Assembly (NCBI RefSeq): GCF_009687865.1
Contig: NZ_BLAE01000053.1
Span: 1-64,000 of the forward strand
Length of the DNA stretch: 64,000 bases
DNA from: Acrocarpospora macrocephala
Lineage (GTDB): Bacteria; Actinomycetota; Actinomycetes; Streptosporangiales; Streptosporangiaceae
Direction: 5' to 3'
The number at the start of each line of letters is the position of its first letter. The first letter of the stretch is position 1. The notes beneath the pieces were generated by a model that made no database searches, had not been told where the DNA came from, and was given only the letters and a program-made list of their open reading frames with translations. Positions 54,669 to 62,501 of the stretch are shown here, in pieces. The translations under genes were made by a program, and so were the position numbers.

Positions 54669-57376
54669 CCGCGGGCTTTCTCCCGCACGGTCAGCGGCCG
54701 GCCTTCGAAGAACGCCGACACGATCCTGGCGGCGGCGTCGCCCCGCTCGTCGGCGCACCACGTGGTCAGGAAGGCGGCGTAGCGCTCCAGGTGGTACGGC
54801 TCGCGCAGCGCGGTCAGCAGGTCCGCGGTCGTGGTCACGCAGGGGCCGGGGGCGATGGCGGGAAAGTCGTAGTTGACGCCGCGTTCGGCGCGGCGGTACT
54901 CCTCCCAGTCGTCGATGTAGAACACCATCGGCTTGCCGGTCAGCGCGAAGTCGCACATCAGGGAGGAGTAGTCGGTGACCAGGACGTCGGCGGCCAGGAG
55001 GAGGTCGTTGATCTCGGGGTAGGCGCCCGCGGGGCGGACGAAGCCGCGCAGGCGTTCGGGGACCTGGTAGGTGTCGACGGGGTGGGTGCGCAGGATCAGG
55101 ACCCACTCGTGCGACAGGTGGGTGGCTAGTTCGGACAAGTTGATTCGTACGGATTTGCCGGACATCTTGTTTTGGTCGCGGTAGGTGGGGGCGTACAGGA
55201 GGATCTTCTTGTCCGGGGGGATCTCCAGGTGGTCCCTGACGCGGGTGCGGGCGGCCGGGTCGCCCTTGACGAGCACGTCGCAGCGGGGGGAGCCGAAGCG
55301 GAGCACCAGGCCGGCGTACTCGTTGGAGGGGACGAAGGTGCGCTCGAATTCGGCGCTCGGGGAGACCAGGGCGTCCCAGCGGGCGACGTTGGCTCGCCAT
55401 TCCTCGCGCGGGCCGGGGAAGTCGCCGCGCAGGTCGGGGGCGTTGAGGCCGACCGTTTTGATGCCCTGGCCGTGCCAGGTTTGCAGGTATCTGGTGCCCG
55501 TGGGCTTCGGGAAGCCGAGTGGCATGCCGTGGCTGTCCACCCACCACCCCGCCCGCGCCATCGTCCACACGTGGCGCCAGCTCATGCGGCGGACCGTGGC
55601 GACGTCGGTGGGGAACTTGCCCTTCGCGCGGGACCAGACGGCGGTCAGGCCCAGGCCTCTTTTGAGGAGTTCTTCGTGGATGTATCGGGGATGGCCGGTG
55701 TAGCCCTTTCCGGCGTCGGCTTCGAAGAGGACGAGGTCCTTGCGTTGGGGGACGAACTTGATCAGCTGTTTGTAGACGCTGAGTTTGATCTTTCTTGAGC
55801 CGAGGTGGTGGCGGGCTTTTGTCGGGAGGGCGCGGAGTTTGCGGGCGTGGGGTTTTAGCCAGGGGGTGCGGGCGATCGTGTGGACCATGTCGGTGCGGAG
55901 CCAGGTCAGCCGGAGCACTCCGGCGGCGCTGTGCGGTCCGATCGTTATGCGGCGTCCGCGGAGGTTTACGGGGATCGGGGGTGTGGTGGGGGAGATCAGC
56001 ACGCGGTCGCTGGTCGTTTTGCCGTCCTGCCGGGTGAAGGCGATCCTCGGTTCATGGAACCCACCCAGGTCCTGAAATTTCGCTAGATCGAGGGTCAAAG
56101 TGGTCAGGTAGGTGGCGTTGGGTTGGGGTTTTGGCGTCAGCCGTACCTCGTGGTGGTCGATCTTCATCGAGGCGTGGTAGTCGGGCTTGATGATCTGGAA
56201 CGGGTCGTATGTCGTGATCTCCATCGCGAGCGTTGCCGCGTTTATGGAAATGTCGGTCACTTCGTGCCGGATCCGGGTCGCGGTGAACGGCAGGCCGGCC
56301 AGGCCCAGGGTGGTGATGTCCAGGGCGGGGTCCTTCCGGTTGCCCCAGTACGTGCGCCCGCCCTCGACCAGAATCTCCCGAGGTGGCGCCTTCGGACCGG
56401 TCAGGCTCCGCGCCGCCACCGCCAGCTCGTCGATCCGGCCCTGCTGGATCAGCGTGCAGCAGACCCGTACCATCGGGTCGGCCTTGGCCAGCACCCCCGG
56501 CGCCAACCGCTCCAGATACGGCCCGGCCACCGCCGCCAGCTCCTGAGCCCAGCTCGCGTCGTGGTACGGCAACGCGTTCAGATACACCCGCAGATCCTGC
56601 TTGACGAACCGGACCTGCCGGTCGGGCACCAGATCCGCCAGGCCGTTCCGGCGCAGGATCTCGTCCGCGGCCTCGGCGGCGGCCACCCGCTGGCGGGCAT
56701 TGTTCACCTCGCGCAGATTCAGCGAGATCGACACCCCGCGCCCCGGCACCCGGTGCCAGTGATAAACCACCCACGGCACGATCGCGAACCGCTCGGCCGC
56801 CGCGTAAAGGTCGGACGTGAAAACGTGATCCTCGTAATGCAGATCCTCCCGGAACCGCAGCTGATGCCGCCGCAGGAAATCCACCCGATACAACTTGTTC
56901 GTCGAGAACCCGTCCAGGAAAAGCTTCGGCTCGGCCCGAATGCCGTCCACCACGCGGCGCGGCGAGAACAACTCCGGATAATACGGCTTCGTCTTCCCGC
57001 TCGACTCGTACAGCCGCGAGATCTGCCCCGCCACGAAGTCCGACCCCGTGCGCTCGATCTCCGTCAGCAAGCTCTTACACGCATGCCTCGGCAGCTCATC
57101 ATCGCTGTCCAGAAACATGATGAACGGCGCCCGCGCCGCGTCTATCCCATCATTCCGCGGCGCCCCACACCCGCCACTGCTCCGCTCCCGCCGCACATAC
57201 CGCACCCCCGGCAACCGCCGGACAACCCGCTCCGTCTCATCCGTACTCGCATCATCCACCACAATAATCTCAAGATTCCGCAACGACTGCCCATAAAGCG
57301 ACCGCACGGCCCTCCCCACCCGCCCAGCATCGTTGTACGAAATCACAACAACACTGACCTCCGGCCGCCCCAACAT
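54665..57376 (-). CDS. GT2 glycosyltransferase fused to CDP-glycerol glycerophosphotransferase
   Basis: The 903-residue enzyme is a complete two-domain version of the damaged protein at 45498. The GT-A domain (1-~220) has VSVVVISYNDAGRVGRAVRSLYGQSL, VVDDASTDETER and FLDSDDELP. The TagF-like domain (~545-890) has the full core: QTWHGQGIKTVG (near residue 632), RFGSPRCD, LYAPTYRDQ, LRTHP and TDYSSLMCDFALTGKP (near residue 799). It probably builds a poly(glycerol- or polyol-phosphate) glycopolymer at the membrane. It is the first gene of a two-gene operon with the GT4 enzyme. Confidence 0.93.
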   Translation of the reverse strand: MLGRPEVSVVVISYNDAGRVGRAVRSLYGQSLRNLEIIVVDDASTDETERVVRRLPGVRYVRRERSSGGCGAPRNDGIDAARAPFIMFLDSDDELPRHACKSLLTEIERTGSDFVAGQISRLYESSGKTKPYYPELFSPRRVVDGIRAEPKLFLDGFSTNKLYRVDFLRRHQLRFREDLHYEDHVFTSDLYAAAERFAIVPWVVYHWHRVPGRGVSISLNLREVNNARQRVAAAEAADEILRRNGLADLVPDRQVRFVKQDLRVYLNALPYHDASWAQELAAVAGPYLERLAPGVLAKADPMVRVCCTLIQQGRIDELAVAARSLTGPKAPPREILVEGGRTYWGNRKDPALDITTLGLAGLPFTATRIRHEVTDISINAATLAMEITTYDPFQIIKPDYHASMKIDHHEVRLTPKPQPNATYLTTLTLDLAKFQDLGGFHEPRIAFTRQDGKTTSDRVLISPTTPPIPVNLRGRRITIGPHSAAGVLRLTWLRTDMVHTIARTPWLKPHARKLRALPTKARHHLGSRKIKLSVYKQLIKFVPQRKDLVLFEADAGKGYTGHPRYIHEELLKRGLGLTAVWSRAKGKFPTDVATVRRMSWRHVWTMARAGWWVDSHGMPLGFPKPTGTRYLQTWHGQGIKTVGLNAPDLRGDFPGPREEWRANVARWDALVSPSAEFERTFVPSNEYAGLVLRFGSPRCDVLVKGDPAARTRVRDHLEIPPDKKILLYAPTYRDQNKMSGKSVRINLSELATHLSHEWVLILRTHPVDTYQVPERLRGFVRPAGAYPEINDLLLAADVLVTDYSSLMCDFALTGKPMVFYIDDWEEYRRAERGVNYDFPAIAPGPCVTTTADLLTALREPYHLERYAAFLTTWCADERGDAAARIVSAFFEGRPLTVREKARG

Positions 57377-57534
57377 GGAAATCCCCCACTCAACCCAAAG
57401 ATCCTGAGTGGTGTGTTCCCTTAACTAAGCCGCACTCTGTCCCTTTCGCCCAACCCTGAACGCATTCTTTGCCACGTCATTGGTGGACCACCGTCGTCCG
57501 TCGCAGAGGTTTGGCCTGTCCAGTGCAACGCAGG

Positions 57535-58200
57535 TCAGCGGCGGGGTAGCACGCCCAGGAGGGTTGCGGTCAGGGCCAGCTTCAAGGAGTCCTTCAGCTC
57601 CAAGTGGAAGCGGGCCAGGTCGGGCTCGGCCTGGTAGGCCGCCTGCAGGCTGGGTGGGGGTGTGCTGTACGCCGACAGCGCGCCGGCCATGACCATGGTT
57701 TGCAGGCTGAACAGTGTTGCGTTCTCGCCCAGCTCCGGCAGGTACTTCTGGATCAGGGCGGTCATGGTTGTCAGGCGGTCCAGGGAGGCGCGCTTGTAGC
57801 GTGCTACGACCTCGACGGAGACGTTGTGTTCCAGGACGCTGCCCTGTGCGCCGAAGAGGTCGCACAGCACCACTCGGCCGGAGAGTGAGCGGCTGAGGAT
57901 CTCGGCCACCGCTGCCGCTCGCTCGGCCATGGGTAGATTTTCGTCGATGCCGGCGGCCAACTCGCCTGCCAGTTCCGTCAGCCACTCCTGCAGGAAGTGG
58001 TCCAGCAGTTCTAGCAGCACCGCCTCGCGAGACTCGAAGTAGCGCAGCACGTTCGGCTTCGCCAGGCCTACCCGGCGGCTGAGCTCGTTCAGGGTGACCG
58101 CGGCCACAGGCATCTCGTCGAGCATCGCCGACGCCATGTCGAGGATCGCCCGTCGGCGGATCTCCCGCTGCTCTTCGGTTCGCGCCCGCTGGAAAGTCAC
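57535..58200 (-). CDS. TetR-family repressor of the adjacent SDR gene
   Basis: The 221-residue regulator has its HTH at ~16-62 (ILDMASAMLDEMPVAAVTLNELSRRVGLAKPNVLRYFESREAVLLELL). A C-terminal ligand domain follows. It is divergent from a short-chain dehydrogenase. The 109-nt spacer holds three copies of a CGGTACGTT-containing motif that overlap a TTGACA promoter. Repression of itself and the SDR is the simplest reading. The effector is unknown. Confidence 0.92.
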   Translation of the reverse strand: MTFQRARTEEQREIRRRAILDMASAMLDEMPVAAVTLNELSRRVGLAKPNVLRYFESREAVLLELLDHFLQEWLTELAGELAAGIDENLPMAERAAAVAEILSRSLSGRVVLCDLFGAQGSVLEHNVSVEVVARYKRASLDRLTTMTALIQKYLPELGENATLFSLQTMVMAGALSAYSTPPPSLQAAYQAEPDLARFHLELKDSLKLALTATLLGVLPRR

Positions 58201-58217
58201 GATCGCCAGCCTAACTT

Positions 58218-58290
58218 AGGTACCTGCGGTACGTTGACAACGTACCGAAAGTACTTTAACGTCGTCGACACAAGATACCTTCGGTACGTT
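58218..58290. promoter_or_regulatory. Three operator copies and a TTGACA promoter between tetR and the SDR gene
   Basis: AGGTACCTGCGGTACGTT (58218-58235), the reverse-oriented AACGTACCGAAAGTACTTT (58239-58257) and AGATACCTTCGGTACGTT (58273-58290) share RKTACYTKCGGTACGTT. A TTGACA (58234-58239) with TTTAAC (58255-58260), 15-nt spacing, lies among them. This suits tight repression by the adjacent TetR protein. Confidence 0.7.
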
Positions 58291-58309
58291 AGTTGGTTGG
58301 GAGCCTGAC

Positions 58310-59257
58310 ATGAGCGAGAAATGGACGACGGCGAACATTCCGGACCAGCGCGGGCGGGTGGCCGTGGTGACCGGGGCCAACACCGGACTGGGGTACGAGA
58401 CCGCCAAGGCGCTCGCCGAGCGCGGGGCGTCCGTGGTGCTCGCCGTGCGCAACGTCGAGAAGGGCGAGCAGGCCGCGGCCCGCATGACCGGCGACGTGAC
58501 CGTGCAGGCGCTGGACCTGACCTCGCTCGACTCCGTCCGGACCGCGGCGGCGGCGCTGCGGTCCCGGCTCGACCGGATCGACCTGCTGATCAACAACGCC
58601 GGCGTGATGTACACCCCGAAGCAGACCACCCGGGACGGCTTCGAGATGCAGTTCGGCACCAACCACCTCGGCCACTTCGCGCTCACCGGGCTGCTGCTGG
58701 ACCTGATGCTGCCGGTGCCCGGCTCGCGCGTGGTGACGGTCAGCAGCACCGGCCACCGCATCCGGGCCGCGATCCACTTCGACGACCTGCAGTGGGAGCG
58801 GTCGTACAGCCGGGCCGCCGCCTATGGTCAGTCCAAGCTGGCCAACCTGATGTTCACGTACGAGCTGCAGCGCCGGCTCGCCACGCACGGCACCACCGTC
58901 GCGGTGGCCGCGCACCCCGGCATGTCCAGCACCGAGCTCGCCCGCAACACCCCCGCGGCCCTCCGGCTTCCGCTCACCTGGCTCGCGCCGCTGATCACCC
59001 AGACGCCGGCGATGGGCGCGCTGCCGACCCTGCGCGCCGCCACCGACCCCGCCGCGCTCGGCGGCCAGTACTACGGTCCCGGCGGACGCAACGAGGTCAT
59101 GGGCCACCCCCGGCTGGTCACCTCCAGCCCGGAGTCGTACGAGGTAGCCGTCCAGCAGCGGCTGTGGGCCGTCTCCGAAGACCTCACCGGGGTGAAGTTC
59201 CCCGTCGTTCAGTCCAAGCAGAACTCGTTTCCCTCCGGATCGGCCATCACGATGTAG
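58310..59257 (+). CDS. Short-chain dehydrogenase/reductase
   Basis: The 315-residue SDR resembles retinol-dehydrogenase-like or WW-domain-oxidoreductase-like members. Cofactor motif TGANTGLG (21-28), NNAG in LLINNAGVMYTP, catalytic Ser in VTVSSTGHRI, and Y172/K176 in YGQSK. NADP(H) use is likely from the family. Regulated by the divergent TetR protein through three operator copies; the substrate is probably the inducing xenobiotic or lipid aldehyde, which is inference. Confidence 0.93.
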   Translation: MSEKWTTANIPDQRGRVAVVTGANTGLGYETAKALAERGASVVLAVRNVEKGEQAAARMTGDVTVQALDLTSLDSVRTAAAALRSRLDRIDLLINNAGVMYTPKQTTRDGFEMQFGTNHLGHFALTGLLLDLMLPVPGSRVVTVSSTGHRIRAAIHFDDLQWERSYSRAAAYGQSKLANLMFTYELQRRLATHGTTVAVAAHPGMSSTELARNTPAALRLPLTWLAPLITQTPAMGALPTLRAATDPAALGGQYYGPGGRNEVMGHPRLVTSSPESYEVAVQQRLWAVSEDLTGVKFPVVQSKQNSFPSGSAITM

Positions 59258-59306
59258 CCCGCGCTGGTAGGAGGCGCCGGCTCGTCGCGGCGCAAGCGGG
59301 GGGAAC

Positions 59307-59343
59307 TATTATTCGCGCAACTATAATAGTTGCGCGAATAATA
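59307..59343. promoter_or_regulatory. 37-bp A/T-rich perfect palindrome before the AAA ATPase gene
   Basis: TATTATTCGCGCAACTAT (59307-59324), a single A, and ATAGTTGCGCGAATAATA (59326-59343) form 18-bp perfect arms. It ends one base before the AAGGGGG ribosome site of the ATPase gene. It could be an operator for the gene's own product, an RNA hairpin that hides the ribosome site, or the target or terminus of a mobile unit. Its composition differs sharply from the surrounding G/C-rich DNA. Confidence 0.85.
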
Positions 59344-59353
59344 AGGGGGCCTC

Positions 59354-60817
59354 ATGGTGCAGAAGCCGGAGCGGCTGTTCGGGCGGTCACAAGAGTGGCA
59401 GGAGCTGGGGGAGTTCGTTGAGTCTGAGCGTGAAGGGGCGACGCTTGGCCTGGTCTACGGGCGGCGTAGGCAGGGCAAGACGCTGATGCTCGAACTACTC
59501 GCTCACGAGGTAGGCGGGTTCATGTTCGGCGCCACCGAGCAGAGCGAGCGGCAGAATCTGGCCGATCTCGGCGAGGCGTACGCGAAATTTGTTGGGCTTC
59601 GGCGGCCAGTGGCGTTCAGGTCGTGGCGAGAGGCGCTTGGCGATCTGCTGAGACTGGGGGAGAAGGGGCCGACCACGGTAGTCATCGATGAGTTCCCCTA
59701 TCTGGTGGGAACGAGTCCGGGGCTGCCGTCTTATCTGCAGCAGGAGCTGAGCCCGTTGGGGTTCGCCAAGGAGCACACGCGGACCAGGCTCATTCTCTGC
59801 GGCAGTGCGTTGACCACCATGGCGCAACTGCTGGGCGGGGGTGCGCCGTTGCGAGGGAGGGCCACGCTGGAACTGGTCGTCCGGCCGTTCGGGTTCCGGG
59901 ACGCGGCCGAGTTCTGGGGGATCCGCGAGCCTGAGCTGGCATTCCGGGTCAACGCGTTGGTCGGGGGGACGCCGGCGTACCTGGAGATGTGCGGGGGCGG
60001 CCCCGCCACGCTCGACGGGTTCGACGAGTGGGTGCGGCGATGGTTGCTGAACCCGGCGACTGTCATGTTCCGTGAGGGTGGCCAGCTCCTGCGAGAGGAG
60101 CCATCGATCACCAACCCGACCTCGTATGTGGCGGTTCTGGCGGCGTTGAGCGCCGGGAATCATCGTCGGTCGGAGATCGCGGCGGCGCTCGGGCGGCCGA
60201 GCACGTCTCTCGCGCACATCCTGTCCGGGCTGCGGGGTATTGGGCTCATCGACCAGATCGACGATGCCCTGCGCGAGAAAAGGGGCGTTTATCGCATCGC
60301 CGAGCCGGTCGTGCGGCTGCATCAGCTCCTGATCCGGCGGCATGAGCCGGAGCTGATCGCCAGGCGAGCGGAACGGGTCTGGGCGGAGAGTGCGGACACC
60401 GTCTCCGGCAAGATCTACGGGCCGCATTTCGAGGATCTCGCGCGTGCCTGGTGCTTTGACCACGCCGACCGGGAAACGCTCGGGGGGACGGCGACTCAGG
60501 TGCGACCGGCGGAGCTGCCATGCCGGGAGCATCGGACCGGGCACGAGGTCGACGTCGTCGTGACCGAGGCGGTGTCGTTCGAGGGGGAGCGGGTGACCGC
60601 CATCGGCGAGGCCAAAGGGACCAGGACGCCCATGGACCTCCCGCACTTGCAGCGTATGGAGCACCTGCGTGGGCTGTTGCCCGACGCGAAGATCGAGGGC
60701 ACGCCGAAATTGTTGCTCTTCGCGCGGGCGGGGTTCACCCGTGAGCTGCGGGACGTGGCCGCCGGGCGGTCGGATGTGGAGCTGATCGACCTGGAGCGGC
60801 TGTACTCCGGGGCGTGA
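59354..60817 (+). CDS. AAA-type ATPase with C-terminal PD-(D/E)XK domain (DUF234-like)
   Basis: The 487-residue protein has Walker A GRRRQGKT (36-43), Walker B TTVVIDEF (107-114), a sensor-like LILCGSAL, and VGGTPAYLEMC. A winged helix follows (RRSEIAAALGRPSTSLAHILSGLRGIGLI). The C-terminal nuclease-like domain (~360-470) has D400 in GHEVDVVV and E419/K421 in IGEAKGT, matching PD-(D/E)XK spacing. This is the archaeal-type ATPase/DUF234 family, widespread in archaea and actinomycetes, often as scattered copies. It sits directly behind the 37-bp palindrome. A role in mobile DNA or defence is possible but unproved. Confidence 0.82.
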   Translation: MVQKPERLFGRSQEWQELGEFVESEREGATLGLVYGRRRQGKTLMLELLAHEVGGFMFGATEQSERQNLADLGEAYAKFVGLRRPVAFRSWREALGDLLRLGEKGPTTVVIDEFPYLVGTSPGLPSYLQQELSPLGFAKEHTRTRLILCGSALTTMAQLLGGGAPLRGRATLELVVRPFGFRDAAEFWGIREPELAFRVNALVGGTPAYLEMCGGGPATLDGFDEWVRRWLLNPATVMFREGGQLLREEPSITNPTSYVAVLAALSAGNHRRSEIAAALGRPSTSLAHILSGLRGIGLIDQIDDALREKRGVYRIAEPVVRLHQLLIRRHEPELIARRAERVWAESADTVSGKIYGPHFEDLARAWCFDHADRETLGGTATQVRPAELPCREHRTGHEVDVVVTEAVSFEGERVTAIGEAKGTRTPMDLPHLQRMEHLRGLLPDAKIEGTPKLLLFARAGFTRELRDVAAGRSDVELIDLERLYSGA

Positions 60818-61576
60818 TCAGTGTTGGCGGGAGCGTCTGATCAGCCAGATGACCAGGGCCAGGACGCCCAGGGCGGCCAGGGCGGGGGCGAGGCGTTTGA
60901 GGACGGGGGCGCCGGCGATTTCGAGGAGGTCGAGGGCCTCCTCGTCGGGGGTGCGGGAGGTGCGGGAGGTGCCAGCGGGGTGGGCTTCGCGGGCCAGGGT
61001 TTCCTCGGCGATGGGGGTCTGGCGCGGGGTGGGGACGGCCGTCAGGTGGCGGGCCGGCTCGTCGGATTCGGTGGGGGCGGGGGCCTGGCGGGGGATCTCG
61101 GGGGTGGGCACGGGTTCGGGGGTCGTGCCTTCCTGGAGGATGGCGGCCAGGTTGGTGGCGAAGCGGTCGATCAGGCGGGAGCCGACCTCGTTCATCACGC
61201 CGCGGCCGAACTGGGCGGGGCGGCCGGTGACGTTGAAGGAGGTCTCGACGGTGACCTTGGTGGTGTCGCCCTCGGGGACGAGGCGCGCGGCGACGGTCGC
61301 GCTGGCCGTGCCGGCGCCGCGTGCCTCCTTGCCCGAGGCCTTGAGGGTGAGCGTGTGGGCGTCCTTGTCGACGTTCTCGAAGGTCGCGGTGCCGTTGTAG
61401 GTGACCGTGATCGGGCCGACCTTGACGCGCATCTTGCCCGTCACGGTGTCGCCCTCCACGGAGTCGAGTGACGCGCCGGGAAGGCACGGGGCCACCCGCT
61501 CGGCGTCAAGCAGCACCGACCAGGCCTGCTCGACCGGGACCGGCACGGTGAACTCGTGCTCGAACCGCATCGCCAT
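60818..61576 (-). CDS. CoxG-like SRPBCC protein with C-terminal membrane anchor
   Basis: The 252-residue protein has a START/SRPBCC CoxG domain at 1-~150 (FEHEFTVPVPVEQAWSVLLDAERVAPCLPGA, with VKVGPITVTYNGTATF and GRPAQFGRGVMNEVGSRLIDRFA). A Pro/Thr-rich linker and a single C-terminal helix (LAPALAALGVLALVIWLI) plus RRSRQH follow. CoxG proteins help recruit CO dehydrogenase-type enzymes to the membrane, so it may tether the CoxM/CoxL complex encoded upstream. It begins 61 nt after coxM ends. Confidence 0.88.
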   Translation of the reverse strand: MAMRFEHEFTVPVPVEQAWSVLLDAERVAPCLPGASLDSVEGDTVTGKMRVKVGPITVTYNGTATFENVDKDAHTLTLKASGKEARGAGTASATVAARLVPEGDTTKVTVETSFNVTGRPAQFGRGVMNEVGSRLIDRFATNLAAILQEGTTPEPVPTPEIPRQAPAPTESDEPARHLTAVPTPRQTPIAEETLAREAHPAGTSRTSRTPDEEALDLLEIAGAPVLKRLAPALAALGVLALVIWLIRRSRQH

Positions 61577-61637
61577 GGCTCGACTCCGTTTCTCTCTTTT
61601 CCCTTGACACTACGACTGGGTGAGCGCCATCCGCCAC

Positions 61638-62501
61638 TCAGGCGGCGGCTTTGCGTACCGCCCGTTCGGTGAGCACCACCGCCAGATGGCGCCGGTAGTC
61701 GGGACGGGCGTGCAGGTCGGTGGGGGGTTCGGTGTCGTTGGCCGCCGTCGAGGCGGCCTCGCGCAGCTCGCCGTTTCCGTCGGCCACCGGCACGCCGGGC
61801 AGCCGCCGTTCGACCGAGAAGGCCCGCACCGGGGTGGAGCCCATGTTGGTCAGCGCCACCCGGCCCTCGGAGATCGTCCCATTCTCCCGCTTCACGGCCG
61901 CCGCGACACCGACGATCGCCCAGGCCTGCGCGGTCCGGTGGAACTTCTCGTAGTGGAAGCCCCAGCCGGCCCCCAGCTTGGGGACCTTCGCGCCGAGCAG
62001 GATCTCGCCGGGACCCAGCGCCGTCTCCAGGTAGTCGACGAAGAACTCCGACGCCGGGAGGGTCCGCGTCCCCTCCGCGGAGAGGATCGTGAACTCCATG
62101 TCCAGCGCGAGCGCCACCGCGGGCAGGTCCCCGGCCGGATCGGCGTGCGCCATCGACCCGCCGAACGTGCCGCGGTGCCGTACCGCGGGGTCGGCCACCT
62201 GGGCGGTGGCCAGCGCCACCAGCGGGCACTGCTCCTGCACGACCGCCGATTTGACCACCTCGTCGTGGGTGGTCATGGCGGCGATGAAGACGTGGTCGGC
62301 CTCGTCCCTGACGCCGCGCAGCTCGTCGATCCTGCCGAGGTCGATCAGCGCGGCCGGGTAGGCCAGCCGCAACCGCAGCAGCGGCAGCAATGACTGCCCG
62401 CCGGCCAGCAGTTTGACGTCGTCCCCTGCCGCGTTCCGCAGGATCTGGGCGGCTTCCTCCACCGTGGACGGCCGGACGTACTCGAAACTCGCCGGGATCA
62501 T
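61638..62501 (-). CDS. FAD-binding (medium) subunit of a molybdenum hydroxylase
   Basis: From ATG 62501 the protein is 287 residues. It matches the CoxM/CutM family: FAD motif LLAGGQSLLPLLRLR (~32-46), DHVFIAAMTTH, RHRGTFGGSMAHADPAGDLPA (second FAD motif) and FHYEKFHRTAQAWAIVG. It passes electrons from the Mo site (via FeS) to FAD and then to an acceptor. Its ATG overlaps the stop of the large subunit gene (ATGA). The small FeS subunit gene is not in the window and may lie upstream. Confidence 0.93.
   Translation of the reverse strand: MIPASFEYVRPSTVEEAAQILRNAAGDDVKLLAGGQSLLPLLRLRLAYPAALIDLGRIDELRGVRDEADHVFIAAMTTHDEVVKSAVVQEQCPLVALATAQVADPAVRHRGTFGGSMAHADPAGDLPAVALALDMEFTILSAEGTRTLPASEFFVDYLETALGPGEILLGAKVPKLGAGWGFHYEKFHRTAQAWAIVGVAAAVKRENGTISEGRVALTNMGSTPVRAFSVERRLPGVPVADGNGELREAASTAANDTEPPTDLHARPDYRRHLAVVLTERAVRKAAA

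Noticed and set aside
53610-55568. 652-codon minus-strand frame beginning inside the GT2-TagF gene
   Set aside because: Only the part from ATG 54668 is GT4-like; upstream it is an out-of-frame reading of the larger enzyme.
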